From the NCBI GenBank assembly GCA_017301995.1, contig JAFLEH010000018.1, positions 1 through 64,000 on the forward strand: DNA of 64,000 bases, read 5' to 3'. The stretch's first letter is position 1. Each line of letters starts with the position of its first letter. The translations under genes were made by a program, and so were the position numbers. Source of the DNA: Verrucomicrobiota bacterium. GTDB taxonomy: Bacteria > Verrucomicrobiota > Verrucomicrobiia > Verrucomicrobiales > Akkermansiaceae. Positions 18,401 to 24,331 of the stretch are shown in pieces. The notes under the pieces were generated by a model. The model saw only the letters and a list, made by a program, of their open reading frames with translations. It had not been told where the DNA came from and did not search any database.

Positions 18401-18948
18401 CGGGACTCGCCATCGGCTCCACCTATTACTATGTTGTGGCCGCCGTGAATGCGCTGGGCGAAAGCGACGGATCCGCCGAGGCAAGCGCCCGCGCCCTTTC
18501 GGCCGGCGAAACCTGGCGTCAGCGGGAATTCGGCACTACCGAGAACACCGGCGACGCCGCGGACAACTCCGACCCCGATCACGACGGTCTGACCAACCTG
18601 TTGGAGTATGCCACCGGTTCCGACCCCCATGCCGCCGATGCTGCGCTTGCCGCCCAGGGAAGCATCGAAAACGGCCGACTGAGCCTAACTTTCACCCGCA
18701 ACACCGCCGCGAACGATGTGGTCCTCAGCGTGTGGAGCACCGACAACCTTGCCGCGGGCACATGGACCGAGATCGCCCGCAGCGCGGGTGGCGCGGCCTT
18801 CACCAGCGAACTCAACGGCATCCCCACCGGAGCAACCGTCGGCGAGACGGGCTCCGGCGCGCTCAAAACGGTTCAGGTCGGCGATCCCATCCAACAAGGC
18901 GATCCGGCCCACCCGAAGCGGTTCATGCGGCTGGAAGTGAAACGGTGA
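12490..18948 (+). CDS. giant secreted protein: GH128-like glycosidase, LamG, FnIII and PATR repeats (2152 aa)
   Basis: The start at 12490 gives a signal peptide (FLVFALLPLDAYAQ). Residues ~170-420 look like a glycoside hydrolase family 128/Glyco_hydro_cc catalytic domain, with acid/base Glu in HLSGYNEPDNS (~Glu274) and nucleophile Glu in PIWVTEFNNGANW (~Glu369); this family cleaves beta-1,3-glucan. A LamG/concanavalin-like domain follows (~495-650), then PATR beta-strand repeats (GTLVLGGANTYTG, GTVTLSGANTHTGG, GTLTVLGTNTYSGG) interrupted by FnIII domains at ~1196-1285 and ~1916-2000. The C-terminus carries NSDPDHDGLTNLLEYATG, a calcium-binding segment typical of secreted verrucomicrobial proteins. 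There is no autotransporter barrel. It is probably a surface-exposed or released laminarin-type glucanase; the substrate is inference. Confidence 0.85.
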   Translation: MFHRFNAFLVFALLPLDAYAQTLAVDDSVQSYSTLTNTTVTMTGKSELHITGTGNPISGSTIHLNSEDSWLWFEKLRPSTADDYLGQIRVNGATAAHGTNVRVVQYGMGSVIIPFTNSVQPLQTFTDPKFGGDAKSYSLYTYYDTSGELGVMNRNISSFRLKRGYMATFATQANGSGTSKVYIAQDHDLTLASLPANLDNAIQFVRVFPWRWVSKKGSCDVSPDVLNAAWYYNWNNDTNSALNWEYVPIRQQRNWPSYPSGKTNITHLSGYNEPDNSVEDSYTSLGNGSRDAAIAAWPELLATGLRVGSPACTDGGKWWLFDFMDKANAAGVRVDYITIHFYRCGQSAASFKSFLQEIWDRYQKPIWVTEFNNGANWTTCGDPTPEQNASAIGSFIDMLDSTPWIERYAVYSNVEWQRNMTWEAKWDGSAGLTPAGAVYRDQQSPIGYLQEDYPLAVKRGVVRLPMDGNTRDTSGYDNRGVCHGVPAYTAGQSGQALDFDGSTHHVELPPSIANTSAFTFAAWVNWDGGASNQRIFDFGNDTSQFFYLSPNASGEMRVGLRNGSGTTGTISTTALPTGSWQHVAVTIQSGTAKIYLNGVQQAQGTLSDPALSGTLHNYLGKSQWSADPLFNGRLDEVVIADSAMSEAQITMLMGNTLPPFSAHWKGDVDNTWQTNNSGNTNWSTTAGGATDSGQVPAANTVVNFSPGGSGASNTQLGADFFIEGLAVATSSAVGIGGTHNLTIGGSGIEIAATAGATNIQTSGGLTVGVDQTWTNNSANALTVGSGVGGAAELRITGTGKVALTGINPMTGNLSIIGGGTVSVPSIANALGSMSRVGMGGGGFGGTLVYTGTGEVSNRAFTFQGGYGTPGMVIDQSGSGLLKLTANTASIASVARTLTLQGSTGGTGEVAGVIGDGGGTTSLVKSGTGTWTLSGANTHTGTTTLYAGTLAIGNNAAFGTGTLDLRGGAVRSTDATARAIANPISVSADTAFDGIGNLLFTGAANAGSLAKTFTVNNTRTEFGGVVSGSGARVKAGPGTLVLGGANTYTGVTTVSAGTLEVNGSTAAASAVTVANGATLTGAGNVKGSTTFASGSRLGWSLSANSATAGKLTAAAVAVASGAALDLVFNGPGGAVDFSDTFWTQSHHWQVLTCTAMTGSFALGSVSTDASNQSTTGTFHLVQNPTGVRLYYAPAGALPPPAPTGFAAAAMPGGVSLAWNTVAEAVSYTIVRSTQSGGPYETVATDLVSTSYNDRSVSNGTTYFYSVIAVSPTGESQPAAEAIATPHLPATINKADNVTLLNQPGSWVGDVAPGAFDIARWTGLSGANSVQPGANLRWSGIAVAGTGGAVGIGAGNTLTLGGGGIDMGAATQDLTISSGLTLGAGQTWKVATGRTLAIGGSLFRGAGSALLVDRSAHTGTVAAAPPLTDGIIGPWAAVKSAGTAANNGAGGFTFATVSGGSIVPYVSATPLTNALWASPGANTINYDISGASVNMGVSRVAKTLRYTGTAATTYTVNSGATMTLSGMMNAGGGLWTYNPGVVVGGGNELVLHSGSAGLALTGVIANGVSAGSVVTAGPGTVTLSGANTHTGGTFVSSGKLVATPSSLNSGPINIHSGGTLTFNGNNQTSSSAVSGSGAILHDTANTIILTGDHSGFGGTFTHSAGSNNTQFNSAASGSPDAAYTITAGELIFALNGDYTVKMGSLSSAGGNIRGGNSATGTTTLQVGHLGTNTSIAGNLNNGATKVLALAKVGIGTLTVLGTNTYSGGTTVNGGTLRINGSLTGAGAAVVNNGGTLSGTGSITGPVSVSGGGIVAPGTGSAGVLTLAGGLSLADGSVVEMGLGASPNTIAVMGAFSAGGIVTVNLTVFAGFAPGTYPLITGATGISASNFAVGTIPAGYACSFSANAGTLSVTVDLEPVPPANLTAIGGASEIVLNWSASPSATSYTVKRATGPGGDYQTIASGITSTTHIDPGLAIGSTYYYVVAAVNALGESDGSAEASARALSAGETWRQREFGTTENTGDAADNSDPDHDGLTNLLEYATGSDPHAADAALAAQGSIENGRLSLTFTRNTAANDVVLSVWSTDNLAAGTWTEIARSAGGAAFTSELNGIPTGATVGETGSGALKTVQVGDPIQQGDPAHPKRFMRLEVKR

Positions 18949-19185
18949 GGTTCTGGATGATTGGAACCGGCCCATACAGACTCGAGCCACCTTGGCGGCT
19001 AGGAAAATCCTCGCTCAGACATCTTGAGAGCTTTTATGCCGAAGCCCGAGGTTGAAGGATAAAACGTGGCCCCGATGAACCGCTGAAACACTGAGAACCA
19101 CTGATTCCGCTGAGTTGGACCAGGATCTTGCTCTATTGCTTCGGATTAAGCATGGAGGATATTGGGAACGATGTCTTGTCGGCAT
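18949..19185. other. spacer with a short-period repeat
   Basis: Holds the GCTGAAACACTGAG-type imperfect repeat at 19080-19117 and no supported gene. Confidence 0.5.
19080..19117. repeat. short-period imperfect repeat, CGCTGAAACACTGAG type
   Basis: About four copies of a ~9-bp unit built on (C/A)CTGA: CGCTGAAACA, CTGAGAACC, ACTGATTCC, GCTGAGTT. A close relative occurs at 27001-27040, also intergenic. Confidence 0.65.
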
Positions 19186-19620
19186 TCATGAGTCTCGTGG
19201 ACGATTCCATAGGCATTCCCCGCCTGACCGCCACCAGAAAAACGCCAGACCGATAAGAATGACTACAGTCAAGTGTGCCAAAATAATCTGCAACGCCGTC
19301 ATATCTCGATCCATGAGCCACCCATTGATGGATATCAACACTCCCAACAGTAGGAATGAGCGTATTCCCGCTGATTCACGATGTGTGACTCTGATCCAAG
19401 TGACAGCAGCAGTCAATACAGACCAAAGCGACACCGGCCCAAGAATCACATAAGTGAAGCCACCAAGTTGAAGATCATCGCCGATTCCATTATACAACCC
19501 GAATAGCGCGGAACTGGCCCAGCCGACAAACGTGACGAATATCCAAAACAGGCCGGCTCTTTTCCATGCGCTCGAATGCGCGTGCAACCAGGCGTCAGCA
19601 ATTTCGAGACCGTATTTCAT
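19186..19620 (-). CDS. hypothetical membrane protein, 144 aa
   Basis: Four hydrophobic segments: FWIFVTFVGWASSALFGLY, FTYVILGPVSLWSVLTAAV, FLLLGVLISINGWLM and LAHLTVVILIGLAFFWW. No family is recognised. It is leftward, 30 nt downstream of a secreted hypothetical protein gene on the same strand, so the two may be cotranscribed. Base composition is lower in GC than the core genes nearby. Confidence 0.65.
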   Translation of the reverse strand: MKYGLEIADAWLHAHSSAWKRAGLFWIFVTFVGWASSALFGLYNGIGDDLQLGGFTYVILGPVSLWSVLTAAVTWIRVTHRESAGIRSFLLLGVLISINGWLMDRDMTALQIILAHLTVVILIGLAFFWWRSGGECLWNRPRDS

Positions 19621-19650
19621 TTCCGTATGGCGATGAAATCTGGCAACCCG

Positions 19651-20394
19651 CTACCGGGAGCGCCCCTCCGTTTCAGGTTTGGGTTGGTCTCCACCCTCCG
19701 ATTTCGACTCGGGGTTGTTAGCGGGTTTCCCAGAGTTGGGTTGTTCGGCTTTTCGTTCCACGGTGGTCGAAATTGCCTGTCCATGCTGAATGACAGGCTT
19801 GATGTGGCCCTCAATCTTGTAGGTCTCCGGTTCACCTTCGCCAACAGTCTCCTCAAAAGTCACGGAAATCCAGCCTCGCAAACGCCGCCCCGGCGTAAAG
19901 TCGCGGCTCTCCACTCTAAGTTCCTTTTTCGCGATCCTCCAGCGCTGCGGTGGTGTTGGTGCTGGATTGGCAGCAGAAAAGTGGCAATGAAACGCCAGAT
20001 CTGGTTCGATGGTGACGGTGAGGCTGCCGGCGTATGCGGGCATTCCACCCCTCAGATCGAACCTTAATAGCTCGCCATCTCGAACGGCCTCACAGAACTC
20101 CATCAGATGCTCACCCTGATGGGTAGAAGTGCAACTGGATGTGTGCTCAATGCGGACAAGATCGTCCGGCCCTATCTCCCCATCATTCGTGTCCTCGACG
20201 GAACCAGACTCGCTTTCCACAATCCACCAGTTCAGGGAGGTCTTCGTCTCGTGAAAAAGCGGGCTGTCCAACTTCGGATCAATCGTAGCCACCGCCACAA
20301 TCCCATCATCACAAGCCGAATTTGCGACCTGATCACCGGCGACCAAATGGGCACTGAAGATCATCGAAATTGTCAGAAAGGAAGTTCCTTGCAT
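19651..20394 (-). CDS. secreted hypothetical protein, 247 aa
   Basis: A weak signal peptide (MQGTSFLTISMIFSAHLVAG) precedes a domain of beta character without a recognisable family, including WWIVESESGSVEDTND and LRFDLRGGMPAYAGSLTVTI. The C-terminal ~45 residues are charged and low-complexity (KPANNPESKSEGGDQPKPE). Codon use is AT-richer than in recN. Same strand and 30 nt from the membrane protein gene downstream. Confidence 0.65.
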   Translation of the reverse strand: MQGTSFLTISMIFSAHLVAGDQVANSACDDGIVAVATIDPKLDSPLFHETKTSLNWWIVESESGSVEDTNDGEIGPDDLVRIEHTSSCTSTHQGEHLMEFCEAVRDGELLRFDLRGGMPAYAGSLTVTIEPDLAFHCHFSAANPAPTPPQRWRIAKKELRVESRDFTPGRRLRGWISVTFEETVGEGEPETYKIEGHIKPVIQHGQAISTTVERKAEQPNSGKPANNPESKSEGGDQPKPETEGRSR

Positions 20395-20891
20395 GGCAGG
20401 TGATGTGTAACGTGTCCGGCCGAACAGTGGGATTACTTCCCTAAATAACGCGTTTATGATGCGTGCGCGATTGGGAAGCGGGTGTGATGCGGCCGTGTCC
20501 GCCCGGGCGGATGGGATGGGGACGTGTGGGTGGCGCCAAGTTCATGGAGGGGGTGCTAGCGGTTCCGGGGCGGGGTGTCAAGGGGGATTGGGTTATGGGA
20601 TGTTTGTTCAGCTATCTTTGGCGTTATGGGTTGTTTGTTATGGGTTGTTGGGAAAGGGGAGCAGACTTCGTGGGAAGGCGGACGGAAGGGGCGCGCGGGA
20701 GCCCGACCGCCGGAGCGGGACGCACCGGCGACGGACTGGGGCGGAGACGCCCCAGCCACGGTTGGAGGCCACGACGCCGACTGAAGTCGGCGTTCCGTTA
20801 GAATCGCCCCGGTACCTTTGGCGAACCTGGCGGCTTGACGGTGAACCTCCCGCGGTCGGGGATCACGTGAAATCCGGGCAGTGGGTTTCCC
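20395..20891. other. repeat-bearing intergenic spacer
   Basis: Nearly 500 nt without a supported gene. It contains GTTATGGG/TTGTTTGTTATGGG repeats (20590-20655) and a perfect hairpin CGCCGACT-GA-AGTCGGCG near 20775. Open frames on both strands are Arg/Gly-rich and show no family resemblance. Confidence 0.5.
20590..20655. repeat. short-period repeat, GTTATGGGTTGTTT type
   Basis: GGGTTATGGGATGTTTGTT recurs as GCGTTATGGGTTGTTTG and TTATGGGTTGTTGGG within 66 nt. The complement (AACCCATAAC) resembles the AACCAATAACC repeats at 54502-54531. Confidence 0.6.
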
Positions 20892-22547
20892 TTACTCCGC
20901 GCCATCCAGCAAGGCCGCGGCCATGGCGCGGGCTTGGGCGCCGCCGCCGCCCAACATGCGGACGAGTTCGCCGATCCGGCTTTCGCCGTGGACGCGGAAC
21001 AGGCGCGAGCGGGTGCGTCCGCCGGCGACTTCCTTTTCGACCACGAAGTGTTCGGTGGCGCTGGCGGCGACCTGCGGGAAGTGGGTGATGGCCACCACCT
21101 GGTGGCGGGTGCCGAGCGATGCCATTTTCAAGCCGACGGCCTTGGCAACCTCGCCGCCGACGTTGGCGTCGATTTCATCGAACACCATCAGCGGGGTGGC
21201 GTCCTGTTCGGCGAGCGCGGACTTGATGGCGAGCATGACGCGGCTGATTTCGCCGGACGAGGCGATCTGGCGGAGCGGAAGCATCGGCTCGCCGGGGTTG
21301 GGGCCGAATTGGAATTCGACGGATTCGAGACCCTGCGGAGCCGGTTCGGATAGGGAAACCAGGGCCACCTCGAAGGCGGATTGTTTGAAACCGAGGTCCT
21401 TGAGTTGGCCCGCGATCTCTTTGGCAAGGCGGGGTGCGGCCTTGCGGCGCGAGGCGGTTAGGGATTTGGCGGCGGCGTCCAGCGCCGCGCGGGCGGCGGC
21501 GAGTTCGCCCTCCAACGCGGCGATTTTCTCTCCGCGGTTCTCGATGGTGTCCAGCCGTGCGGCGGCGGCGTTGCGGCGGGCGCGCACGTCGGCTAGGGAG
21601 GGGCCGTATTTCCGTTTGAGCGATTCGATCAGATTCATCCGCTCCTCCAGCGCGGCGGCGGCGGCGGGGTCGGTATCGAGTTCCTCGGCGTAATCGGCCA
21701 AGGTGCTTTCGAGGTCCTGAAGCTCGACGCACGCGGTTTCCAGGGGAGCCATGCGGTCGCGGATGGCGGGATCGAGTTTCTCCAGATCGCGGACGTGGCG
21801 CTGAAGTTCGGTTAGGCGGCTGAGGACGCCGTCTTCACCGGCCAGAGCCGCCGCTGCCGCCGCCGCCGCATCGACGAGACGGGTGGCGTTGGTGGCGCGG
21901 CGCCAGCGTTCCTCGAGGTCGGTCTCGTCGGATGCAGTTAGGTTGGCGTCGTCGATCTCGCGGACCTGGTGGCGGAGCAGTTCGAGTTCCTGTTCGGACG
22001 CGTGTTCCGCGTGGCGGACGGCATCGAGTTCGGCCGCCTTGGCGCGCCAGGCGCGGTGGAGTTCGCGGTAGCCGGCGTGGGATTTCTCGGCGCCGGCGTA
22101 GGCGTCGAGCATCGCGAGCTGGCGGTCGGTGGATAGAAGCGACTGATGATCGTGGGGGCCGTGGAGGTCCACGAGGTGTTCGCCCAGGCGTTTGAGCAGC
22201 GCGAGGGTGACCGGTGAATCGTTGACGAATTGGCGGTTGGTGGTGGTGCCGATTGACCGGCGGATGATGAGCTGGGCATCCTCGGCGGGAGCGAGCCCGC
22301 CCTCGGTTAGGATGGCGTCGATTTCCACCGGATCGCGGAGTTCGAAGACCGCTTCCACGGTGCAGGTGTCCTCGCCGGTGCGAATGAGGGATTTTTCCGC
22401 GCGTCCGCCGAGCACCAGCTTGAGCGCGCCGACGATGACCGATTTTCCGGCTCCCGTTTCCCCGGTGACGCTAACAAGCCCCGGTCCCAGTTCCCAGACG
22501 AGTTCATCGACGAGCGCGAGGTTGCGGATTTTCAGGAGGGTTAGCAT
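20892..22547 (-). CDS. recN: DNA repair protein RecN
   Basis: SMC-like ATPase acting in double-strand break repair. The 551-residue length fits the family. Walker A is GETGAGKS (29-36) in the N-terminal head. Two long coiled-coil arms follow, rich in Ala/Glu/Arg (for example ELLRHQVREIDDANL and RARRNAAAARLDTIENRGEK). The C-terminal head has the RecN block with LRQIASSGEISRVMLAIKSA (ABC signature region), then Walker B MVFDEIDANVGGEVA near 452-466 and THFPQVAASA. All five Leu-Thr pairs I read in it use the rare codon CTA. Confidence 0.96.
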   Translation of the reverse strand: MLTLLKIRNLALVDELVWELGPGLVSVTGETGAGKSVIVGALKLVLGGRAEKSLIRTGEDTCTVEAVFELRDPVEIDAILTEGGLAPAEDAQLIIRRSIGTTTNRQFVNDSPVTLALLKRLGEHLVDLHGPHDHQSLLSTDRQLAMLDAYAGAEKSHAGYRELHRAWRAKAAELDAVRHAEHASEQELELLRHQVREIDDANLTASDETDLEERWRRATNATRLVDAAAAAAAALAGEDGVLSRLTELQRHVRDLEKLDPAIRDRMAPLETACVELQDLESTLADYAEELDTDPAAAAALEERMNLIESLKRKYGPSLADVRARRNAAAARLDTIENRGEKIAALEGELAAARAALDAAAKSLTASRRKAAPRLAKEIAGQLKDLGFKQSAFEVALVSLSEPAPQGLESVEFQFGPNPGEPMLPLRQIASSGEISRVMLAIKSALAEQDATPLMVFDEIDANVGGEVAKAVGLKMASLGTRHQVVAITHFPQVAASATEHFVVEKEVAGGRTRSRLFRVHGESRIGELVRMLGGGGAQARAMAAALLDGAE

Positions 22548-22554
22548 GGGGATA

Positions 22555-22580
22555 AAATCTGAAATCTGAAATCTGAAATT
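22555..22580. repeat. tandem 7-bp repeat AAATCTG (3.7 copies)
   Basis: AAATCTG occurs three times in direct succession and ends AAATT, in the 41-nt spacer between the ABC-F and recN genes (both leftward). Confidence 0.85.
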
Positions 22581-22588
22581 CCGAAGGT

Positions 22589-24217
22589 CTACGCGGTTAC
22601 GGCGGAGCGGTCGTCGTTGAGGCCGGATTTTTCGAGGAAGTAGTCGTAGCCGCCGGTGTAGCGGGTGAGGGTGGCGGCGGGGTCTCCGGGGTTGCGGGTG
22701 ATGTGGAGGGTGGTTTCGGCCAGGGTCCGGATGAAATGGACGTCATGGGAGATGAAAACGAGGGTACCCTCGTAGGATTTGAGCGCTTGGACCAGGGAGT
22801 CGATGGATAGGAGGTCGAGGTGGGTCGTGGGCTCGTCCATCAGCAGCAGGTTGGGCGGATCGACGAGGAACTTCACCAGATTGAGCCGGGATTTTTCTCC
22901 GCCTGATAGAACGCCGCAGCGTTTCTCCACATCGGCGCGGCGGAAGAGGAACGTGCCGAGAATCGAGCGCGCGTCCTCATCGCGCAGGGTGGGGCAGCAG
23001 CCCATGACCTCCTCCAGCACGGTGTTGTTTTCGTTGAGCGCCTCGGAGCGGTGCTGTGAGTAGTAGCCGAGCTTGGTGGCGTAGCCGGGCTCCCGTTTTC
23101 CGGAGTCGATCGGGATGAGACCGGCGAGGATCTTCAGCAGGGTGGACTTGCCGGCGCCATTGGGGCCCACGAGGACGATCTTGTCGCCGCGCTCGATGGT
23201 GAGGTCGAGGTTCTGATAGATCCGTGTGCTGCCGTAGGACTGCCCGGCCTTGATCAGTTCCATGACCTTCTGGTTGGAGCGTGCCGGCTGGGGGAAGGAG
23301 AACTTGAACGGCTTGCGCGGCGCGCGCGGTTTCTCGATGCGTTCGAGCTTTTCCAACTGTTTGACGCGCGACTGCACCTGGGCGGCCTTGGACGACACCT
23401 GGCGGAAGCGGTCGATGAACTCCTGGATGTGTTCGATCTCCTTGTTCTGGTTCCGATAGGCCTGGAGTTGCTGTTCGTAGCGTTGTTCGCGCTGGACCAA
23501 ATAGGACGAGTAGTTGCCGGTGTAAGAGATCAGCTTCGCAGCGTCGGGGTCGATCTCGATGACGGTTTCGATGATGGAATCCATGAAATCGCGGTCATGC
23601 GAGATCATGAGGATGGCGCCCGAGTAGTTGAGCAGGTAGCGCTGGAGCCAGAGCAGCGAGAGCAGGTCGAGGTGGTTCGTCGGCTCGTCTAGCATGAGCA
23701 GGTCCGGCTCCATGACGAGCAGTTGGGCGAGGTGGGCGCGCATCACCCAGCCGCCGGAAAACTCGCGGGCGGGCTTGTGGAAGTCCTCCTGTTTGAACCC
23801 GAGGCCGGCGAGGATTTTCTTGGCCTTGGGTTCCAACTGATAGCCGTTGAGGTGGTTGAACTGGTCCTGCGCCTTGGCGAAGTCCGGGTGGGAATGGTCG
23901 CCCTTGGCCTCGTATTCGCGCATGGTGCGGAGCAGGCCGATCATTTCCGGGGTGATGCCCATGGCGATCTCGATGATCGTTTCATCGGTCGGCTCGCCGG
24001 ATTCCTGCGGCAGGTAGCCGGTGATCGCGTATTCGTCGCGCTCGATCGAGCCTTCGTCGGGCGAGTCTTCGCCGAGGATCATGCGGAAGAGGGTGGACTT
24101 GCCGGCGCCGTTGGGGCCGACGAGGGCGACGCGTTCGCCCCAGTTGATGGACATTTCAGCCTCGCGGAGCAGGGTGCGTCCGCCGAGGGTTTTGGTAAGT
24201 TTGTGAATCGTAAGCAC
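22589..24217 (-). CDS. ABC-F family ATPase
   Basis: 542 residues, two ABC domains without membrane segments. Walker A motifs GPNGAGKST occur at 34-42 and ~350-358. Signatures FSGGWVMRAHLAQLL and LSGGEKSRLNLVKFL are each followed by Walker B (LLMLDEPTNHLDL, LLLMDEPTTHLDL). The linker between them carries the charged SKAAQVQSRVKQLEKLERIE segment of ABC-F proteins, which bind the ribosomal E site and rescue or tune translation; some protect from antibiotics. The GTG start at 24217 begins VLTIHKLTKTLGGRTLL, the usual family start; the longer open frame runs antisense to bamA and was rejected. Confidence 0.92.
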   Translation of the reverse strand: MLTIHKLTKTLGGRTLLREAEMSINWGERVALVGPNGAGKSTLFRMILGEDSPDEGSIERDEYAITGYLPQESGEPTDETIIEIAMGITPEMIGLLRTMREYEAKGDHSHPDFAKAQDQFNHLNGYQLEPKAKKILAGLGFKQEDFHKPAREFSGGWVMRAHLAQLLVMEPDLLMLDEPTNHLDLLSLLWLQRYLLNYSGAILMISHDRDFMDSIIETVIEIDPDAAKLISYTGNYSSYLVQREQRYEQQLQAYRNQNKEIEHIQEFIDRFRQVSSKAAQVQSRVKQLEKLERIEKPRAPRKPFKFSFPQPARSNQKVMELIKAGQSYGSTRIYQNLDLTIERGDKIVLVGPNGAGKSTLLKILAGLIPIDSGKREPGYATKLGYYSQHRSEALNENNTVLEEVMGCCPTLRDEDARSILGTFLFRRADVEKRCGVLSGGEKSRLNLVKFLVDPPNLLLMDEPTTHLDLLSIDSLVQALKSYEGTLVFISHDVHFIRTLAETTLHITRNPGDPAATLTRYTGGYDYFLEKSGLNDDRSAVTA

Positions 24218-24281
24218 GGGCCGGGTGTAGCGGAGGATTCGCCGGGGGGCAAGAAATTCAGGAATTGGGGAGGATTTGACC

Positions 24282-24311
24282 TTGACGGGGGAGGGGAAAC
24301 CACGGTTATCT
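24282..24311 (+). promoter_or_regulatory. putative sigma70 promoter of bamA
   Basis: TTGACG (24282-24287) and TTATCT (24306-24311) are separated by 18 nt and lie just before the bamA start codon. The resulting leader would be short (~15 nt). Confidence 0.4.
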
Positions 24312-24331
24312 GGCGCAACCCCAACCCCGAT

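Noticed and set aside
20456..21088. Arg/Gly-rich rightward frames before and across the recN 3' end
   Set aside because: Composition typical of shadow frames in GC-rich DNA; one overlaps recN and none has a recognisable domain.
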